Part shown: piece by piece, positions 60,460 to 64,000 of the stretch
Layout: every line of letters begins with the position of its first letter
How positions within the stretch are numbered: the stretch's first letter is position 1
Assembly: GCA_031274715.1 (NCBI GenBank)
Contig: JAISPT010000010.1
Location: 1 to 64,000, forward strand
Direction of reading: 5' to 3'
DNA: 64,000 nt
Source: Azonexus sp.
Lineage (GTDB): Bacteria; Pseudomonadota; Gammaproteobacteria; Burkholderiales; Rhodocyclaceae
The notes under the pieces: generated by a model
The model's database searches: none
Told to the model about the DNA's origin: nothing
What the model saw: the letters and a program-made list of their open reading frames with translations, nothing else
Made by a program: the position numbers and the translations under genes

Positions 60460-62793
60460 TCAAGGCTCCGGGGATAAAGCCAGAAATGGCGCCATAAGCA
60501 AGCAAAAAAAGATGCCCAGCGTAACCGAGAGTCCGAAATTCGCAATGGCGGGTGTCTGACTGAGCGCAAGCAAACCAAAAGAGCATAAAGTGAAAACCGC
60601 TGCCAGCAGGATACCGATCAGGCTGGCTGGAGCGCCCGCCACGCTTTCCCACATGAAGATAGCGTAGTCCATGCCGATGGCGGAAATCAGCAGCAGCCCG
60701 AACAGGCTGAATAGCGTCAAGGGCTGTCCCAGAAACCCAAGCATCGCCAGACAACACAAGGTGGCAACAAGCGGTACGGCGAGGATGCGCCAGGCGGCAG
60801 CTTTGCCCAGGAACCACAGCAAGAGCACCGCCGCGAGTACGTAAGAGGCCAGTTTCAATTCGGCTGCTTTCAGGCGGGTCGCCGTGAAGTGCCGGTTCAA
60901 ATCCCCACTGGGATCGATGAATTGTGCGCCTGGGGTATTGGCCGCGATAGCGGCGAAGCCGCTGGTGTCGCGCAGACCTTGCAGAGTGATGATGCCGGCG
61001 ACTTCGCTGCCTTGGTCGTTGCTGCCCAGCCACAGCGCCCTCCAGGGTTCCGCGAAAGAGGGCGTCAGCGCGGTTTCGAGCGTCATGGCGGACTGGGCAG
61101 CCAGGGTCTTGAGTTCGCGTTGCACCAGCGCCAGCGGGATGCCCATTTGTTGCATGGGCTGCCAGATCGAGTCTTGCGTGGCGAATTGCGCCAGTTTGTC
61201 TTGCAGGGCGCGTTGGTCTTCAAGGGGCGCGACCAATTGATTGAGGGATTGGTAGGAAGCCAGTTTTCCCTGCGCCTTGAGCTGGTCTAGATCGGCCGAT
61301 ACCCTGGCCTGGCGGCGCAGCAGTTCGTCGCTGTCGGAGGCGCGCACGAGGAGAAATTGACTGCCCGGCATGAAGCCGGCGATCTCGCCGATTTTTCTGG
61401 CTTGCTGCATCATGCCGGTCGGCAGACTCAGCCATTGCCGCAGGTCGTCGTGCAGATTCAATTGCATGATGCCGAGCGTGCAGAAGGCAGTCAGCAAGGG
61501 CAGGCTCGAATACCAGAACGCGCGGCGGCCGGAGAGCTTCCGGTACGTGCCCAGGAGCGTCTGGGCGACCCTGAACAATGCGGCGGACGGGCGCGGTTTC
61601 CAGTTTTGGTAAAAAACTGGAAGCAGGCAAACCGTGCAGGCATAGGCGCCCAATAGTCCTGCCGAGGAAAACACGGCAATCTGCGCCAGTGCCGGAAACG
61701 GTGCGATGACCAGGGCCAGATAGCCGATGAGACAAATGACCAGACTCAGGCTCAAGCCCGGCAAGACCAGCCGCATTGCCGGCCACGCCTGCCAGTCCGG
61801 TAGTCCATAGCTTTTGCCCAGCCAATGCATAGGAAAGTTGATGACCACGCCGATGAGACTGGCGCTGACCACCAGCGTCATCACATGAATGCTGCCAAAT
61901 ATCGCAATGCAAGCGACAAATCCCGTTAACAGACCAACCATGCAGGCGGTAAAGGCCAGCAGCGGACGCCAGCCGCGAAATGCGGCGCACAGCACCAGGA
62001 TGATGCCCAACACCGACAGCACGCCGATGCGGCTGCCTTCCTTGATGGCCTGCGCGCGTCCCACTTCGGCGTACAGCGCGCCGCCAATGGCCAGCATTTG
62101 CATGCCACGGTCCGCCAGCGCCGCCTGATCGCGCTGAACCAACGCGGCAAGCCCGGCGGCAGAGGTTTGGTCGAAGGCGCTGTCGCGCGTCTGCGCGCGC
62201 ACCATGACCCAGGTGATGCCGTCCGCGGTGGTTTGCAGTGTGTCGGTCGCCAGGTCCAGGCGCATGGCGGATTCGGGGCGCAAGGCTTGCGCCACCTGGC
62301 GCGTCAGGCCCAGCCAGTCTTGTGCAGTCGGCACGAGGTCGGTCGAGGAAAACGGATCGGCGATTTCGCGGGCGCGTCGTAGCGCCCAGGCGCCTGGGTT
62401 TTCCGCCAGTTTCCTGCGCTCGCTCGCGGGCAGGCTGGCAATACGCTGTTGCAGCAGCCATTGGCGCATGGCGGCGATATCCATTCCCATGCCCGCCTGC
62501 ACGGTGGTGAACAGACCGCTGGCCTGCCAGCGCTTTTCCAGTTCGCGCGCCTGCTCGGCGGCTTGATTGCCGTCGGCCGAACCGATCAGAACGATCAGGC
62601 TGCGCGTCAGCGGATCGCGCACGCGTGCTTCGGCCTGCTGCTGAACGGCGTCGGCGGTGGAGCGGGGCAATAGTTCCAGCAGGTTGGAAGATACGGGCCA
62701 GCCCTGCCGGCACAACCACAACGCGGACAACAGCAAAAGCAGCAGGGCGAACAGGAATGCCCTGGGCAGCCAGCGCTCATCCATTCCAGGCAC
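60460..62793 (-). CDS. MMPL/RND-type lipid exporter (ApeM-like)
   Basis: 777 aa, two repeats of helix-large periplasmic loop-five helices. GTG start at 62793 with GAGGAAG just upstream; it overlaps the LolA-like gene by 17 bases. Typical SSD/MMPL segments: LVVSASLIGVVINFPMHWLG and LISAIGMDYAIFMWES. It would move the aryl-polyene lipid out of the inner membrane. Confidence 0.87.
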   Translation of the reverse strand: MPGMDERWLPRAFLFALLLLLLSALWLCRQGWPVSSNLLELLPRSTADAVQQQAEARVRDPLTRSLIVLIGSADGNQAAEQARELEKRWQASGLFTTVQAGMGMDIAAMRQWLLQQRIASLPASERRKLAENPGAWALRRAREIADPFSSTDLVPTAQDWLGLTRQVAQALRPESAMRLDLATDTLQTTADGITWVMVRAQTRDSAFDQTSAAGLAALVQRDQAALADRGMQMLAIGGALYAEVGRAQAIKEGSRIGVLSVLGIILVLCAAFRGWRPLLAFTACMVGLLTGFVACIAIFGSIHVMTLVVSASLIGVVINFPMHWLGKSYGLPDWQAWPAMRLVLPGLSLSLVICLIGYLALVIAPFPALAQIAVFSSAGLLGAYACTVCLLPVFYQNWKPRPSAALFRVAQTLLGTYRKLSGRRAFWYSSLPLLTAFCTLGIMQLNLHDDLRQWLSLPTGMMQQARKIGEIAGFMPGSQFLLVRASDSDELLRRQARVSADLDQLKAQGKLASYQSLNQLVAPLEDQRALQDKLAQFATQDSIWQPMQQMGIPLALVQRELKTLAAQSAMTLETALTPSFAEPWRALWLGSNDQGSEVAGIITLQGLRDTSGFAAIAANTPGAQFIDPSGDLNRHFTATRLKAAELKLASYVLAAVLLLWFLGKAAAWRILAVPLVATLCCLAMLGFLGQPLTLFSLFGLLLISAIGMDYAIFMWESVAGAPASLIGILLAAVFTLCSFGLLALSQTPAIANFGLSVTLGIFFCLLMAPFLALSPEP

Positions 62794-63382
62794 GCGCTTC
62801 CTCGTCCGTCAATTGTTGCGCGGTCTGGGTATTTGCCATCTTGACCAGTGTGCGGTCGCCTTGGGTTTCGCGCAGTTCTATCCGCTTGACCGTCGCGCCG
62901 CCTTCTATGGTGATGTCAGTGAAGATTTGACGCAGCAGGGCGGAACGCGGCGTCAGCGTCATGCGCCAGTCGGCGCTGTTGCCTTGCAGGGCGATTTCAA
63001 AGTTGTCGAGGATGCCTTGCGTGTCGCCGGACAGTAGCGATAGAAACAGGCGGTTTTCGCGCCCGCCACCCGCCTGGGAAGGCAGATCCTGCCAGCGCCC
63101 CTGCTCATCACGCCGTGCGATGCCCTTGGGGGAAATCCGCAGTTCTTGCGCGAAGGGTTGCCGCAATCGCCACAGCAGTCCTTTGTTCAGGGCCAGGCTG
63201 AAGTCTCCCTGGCTGGTCAGCGGCGTTTCCAGGGAGCGCAGAAATTTCTGCTGCGTGAATTGGCCGCGAACGACAGGGTAGGCTTGCAGTTGCGCTTGCA
63301 GTTGCGCCAGATCGAAAGCGCGCGCGGCTCCACCGGAAAGGAAAAGCAGCAGGAAAATAAAATAGCGCATTGTTTTCATCAT
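62777..63382 (-). CDS. LolA-like outer-membrane lipoprotein carrier homologue
   Basis: About 201 aa. ATG at 63382 overlaps the thioesterase stop (ATGA). Signal MMKTMRYFIFLLLFLSGG; then the LolA pattern PVVRGQFTQQKFLRSLETPL, GLLWRLRQPFAQELRISPKG. In aryl-polyene clusters such proteins are thought to carry the product across the periplasm from the MMPL exporter. Confidence 0.87.
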   Translation of the reverse strand: MMKTMRYFIFLLLFLSGGAARAFDLAQLQAQLQAYPVVRGQFTQQKFLRSLETPLTSQGDFSLALNKGLLWRLRQPFAQELRISPKGIARRDEQGRWQDLPSQAGGGRENRLFLSLLSGDTQGILDNFEIALQGNSADWRMTLTPRSALLRQIFTDITIEGGATVKRIELRETQGDRTLVKMANTQTAQQLTDEEARAWNG

Positions 63383-63816
63383 GAATTCCGGTTGGCCAGG
63401 GCGAGTTCGACGGCACTCAACAGTTGCGGCGGCGAGGCGTAAAGCATTTCCTGCGTCGCCATGCGAACAGCGACCTGGGTGGTGGCGGCACGCGTCAGCC
63501 GCTGTCCGGTTTGCGCATCGCTGATCAGATAATTGACGACCAGGCGCTCCTGCCATTCGATCAGCTCCGCGCGCACATTCAATATCTGCTTGAACTTCGC
63601 GGGTTGCACATAGCGCAAGTGCATGTCGATGATGGGCCAGACATAGCCATCTCTGAACATGTCGTCATAGTTGTAGCCGATCGCGTCAAAAAGAGCACAG
63701 CGCGCGTCCTCAAGGTATTTTGCATAGTGCCCATGCCAGACGATATTCACCATATCGACATCGTAGAAAGGCACTTTGATCTGGATGTCGGTAGCCAGCA
63801 CGCCGCGTTTACGCAT
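63379..63816 (-). CDS. Acyl-CoA/ACP thioesterase, 4HBT hotdog (ApeK-like)
   Basis: 145 aa from ATG 63816, which lies inside the end of the upstream acyltransferase gene (8-base overlap). Family motif VPFYDVDMVNIVWHGHYAKYLEDAR holds the catalytic Asp (shown here in one family pattern; key residues D and H in VDMVNIVWHGHY). Releases or edits acyl chains in the pathway. Confidence 0.85.
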   Translation of the reverse strand: MRKRGVLATDIQIKVPFYDVDMVNIVWHGHYAKYLEDARCALFDAIGYNYDDMFRDGYVWPIIDMHLRYVQPAKFKQILNVRAELIEWQERLVVNYLISDAQTGQRLTRAATTQVAVRMATQEMLYASPPQLLSAVELALANRNS

Positions 63817-64000
63817 GATCCGCCCAGAAAGGATAAAAATTGAACCATTGCAAGGGGGCGTTTTCGCAATCCAGCGCCAGCGTGTCGGCATAGCGCTGCA
63901 TCCAGCGGGCAATTTCCGCTGCCCGGGTCGTTCGGGTCCAGTTCAGGCAATCGCACAAACGCCCGAAGCTCATATGATAGCGGCCCTGTTGCCGAATGCA
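63809..64000 (-). CDS. Acyltransferase, LpxL-like C-terminus (partial, runs off window)
   Basis: The minus frame is open from the window's right edge to TAA at 63809. The end, ENAPLQWFNFYPFWADHA, matches the QWFNFYDFW tail of HTB/LpxL-type lysophospholipid acyltransferases, and RYADTLALDC precedes it. In aryl-polyene clusters such an acyltransferase domain is often fused to a glycosyltransferase. Only 63 residues are visible. Confidence 0.75.
   Translation of the reverse strand, partial: CIRQQGRYHMSFGRLCDCLNWTRTTRAAEIARWMQRYADTLALDCENAPLQWFNFYPFWADHA

Overview
The window is high-GC, gene-dense chromosomal DNA from a betaproteobacterium, most likely Rhodocyclales (a Dechloromonas/Propionivibrio/Accumulibacter-like lineage). 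The reasons are the pyrG-kdsA-eno-ftsB and alaA-hom-thrC gene orders, the three PEP-CTERM (exosortase substrate) proteins, the ESPR autotransporter remnants and an aryl-polyene-type biosynthetic cluster. The assignment is an inference from gene content. I saw no rRNA, tRNA or CRISPR array.

Layout. 1-2.4 kb: 3' part of ppsA and its terminator. 2.4-5 kb (minus): an MsbA-type ABC exporter and a lipoprotein cytochrome c'. 5.2-10.9 kb (plus): a four-gene heavy-metal RND efflux operon (adaptor, pump, DUF3240, outer-membrane channel). 11-12.6 kb: three small or uncharacterised genes. 12.6-18.6 kb (minus): two LtaS-like phosphoglycerol-transferase/sulfatase membrane proteins and an ArnT-like lipid-linked glycosyltransferase, with a striking four-fold 11-bp direct repeat upstream of the second one. 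18.7-24.2 kb (minus): amino-acid permease, PEP-CTERM protein, P-type ATPase. 24.4-33.3 kb: orphan sulfate-binding protein, manC, a Mth938-like protein, then alaA, hom, a DUF2249/polytopic membrane pair and thrC. 33.3-36 kb (minus): a 45-aa membrane protein, nadC and nnr.

36-44 kb is a rearranged accessory region. It holds two PEP-CTERM genes, two intact AraC-family paralogues with at least three AraC 3'-end remnants, two decayed starts of ESPR autotransporters, IS5-type ends flanking a PEP-CTERM gene and a scrap of transposase, palindromic repeats and a hybrid histidine kinase/LuxR-type response regulator pair. It reads as repeated tandem duplication and decay of an 'AraC regulator then surface protein' cassette.

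44-53.4 kb returns to core genes: a CnoX-like thioredoxin, pyrG, kdsA, eno, ftsB, a peroxiredoxin, a SlyD-like FKBP isomerase, and mutS. Between the last two lies a small gene preceded by a textbook LexA box. 53.5-64 kb (minus): a DHA2-type MFS exporter, a small secreted protein, and the distal half of an aryl-polyene operon (acyltransferase, thioesterase, LolA-like, MMPL exporter, an extra lipoprotein, DUF3261, then ketosynthase, dehydratase, ketoreductase, ketosynthase). Most junctions between its biosynthetic genes are 1-8 nt overlaps. The operon runs off the right edge.

The strongest candidates for something undescribed are the LexA-controlled 56-aa protein, the 11-bp-periodic operator array in front of the phosphoglycerol-transferase gene, and the AraC/autotransporter/PEP-CTERM cassette region.
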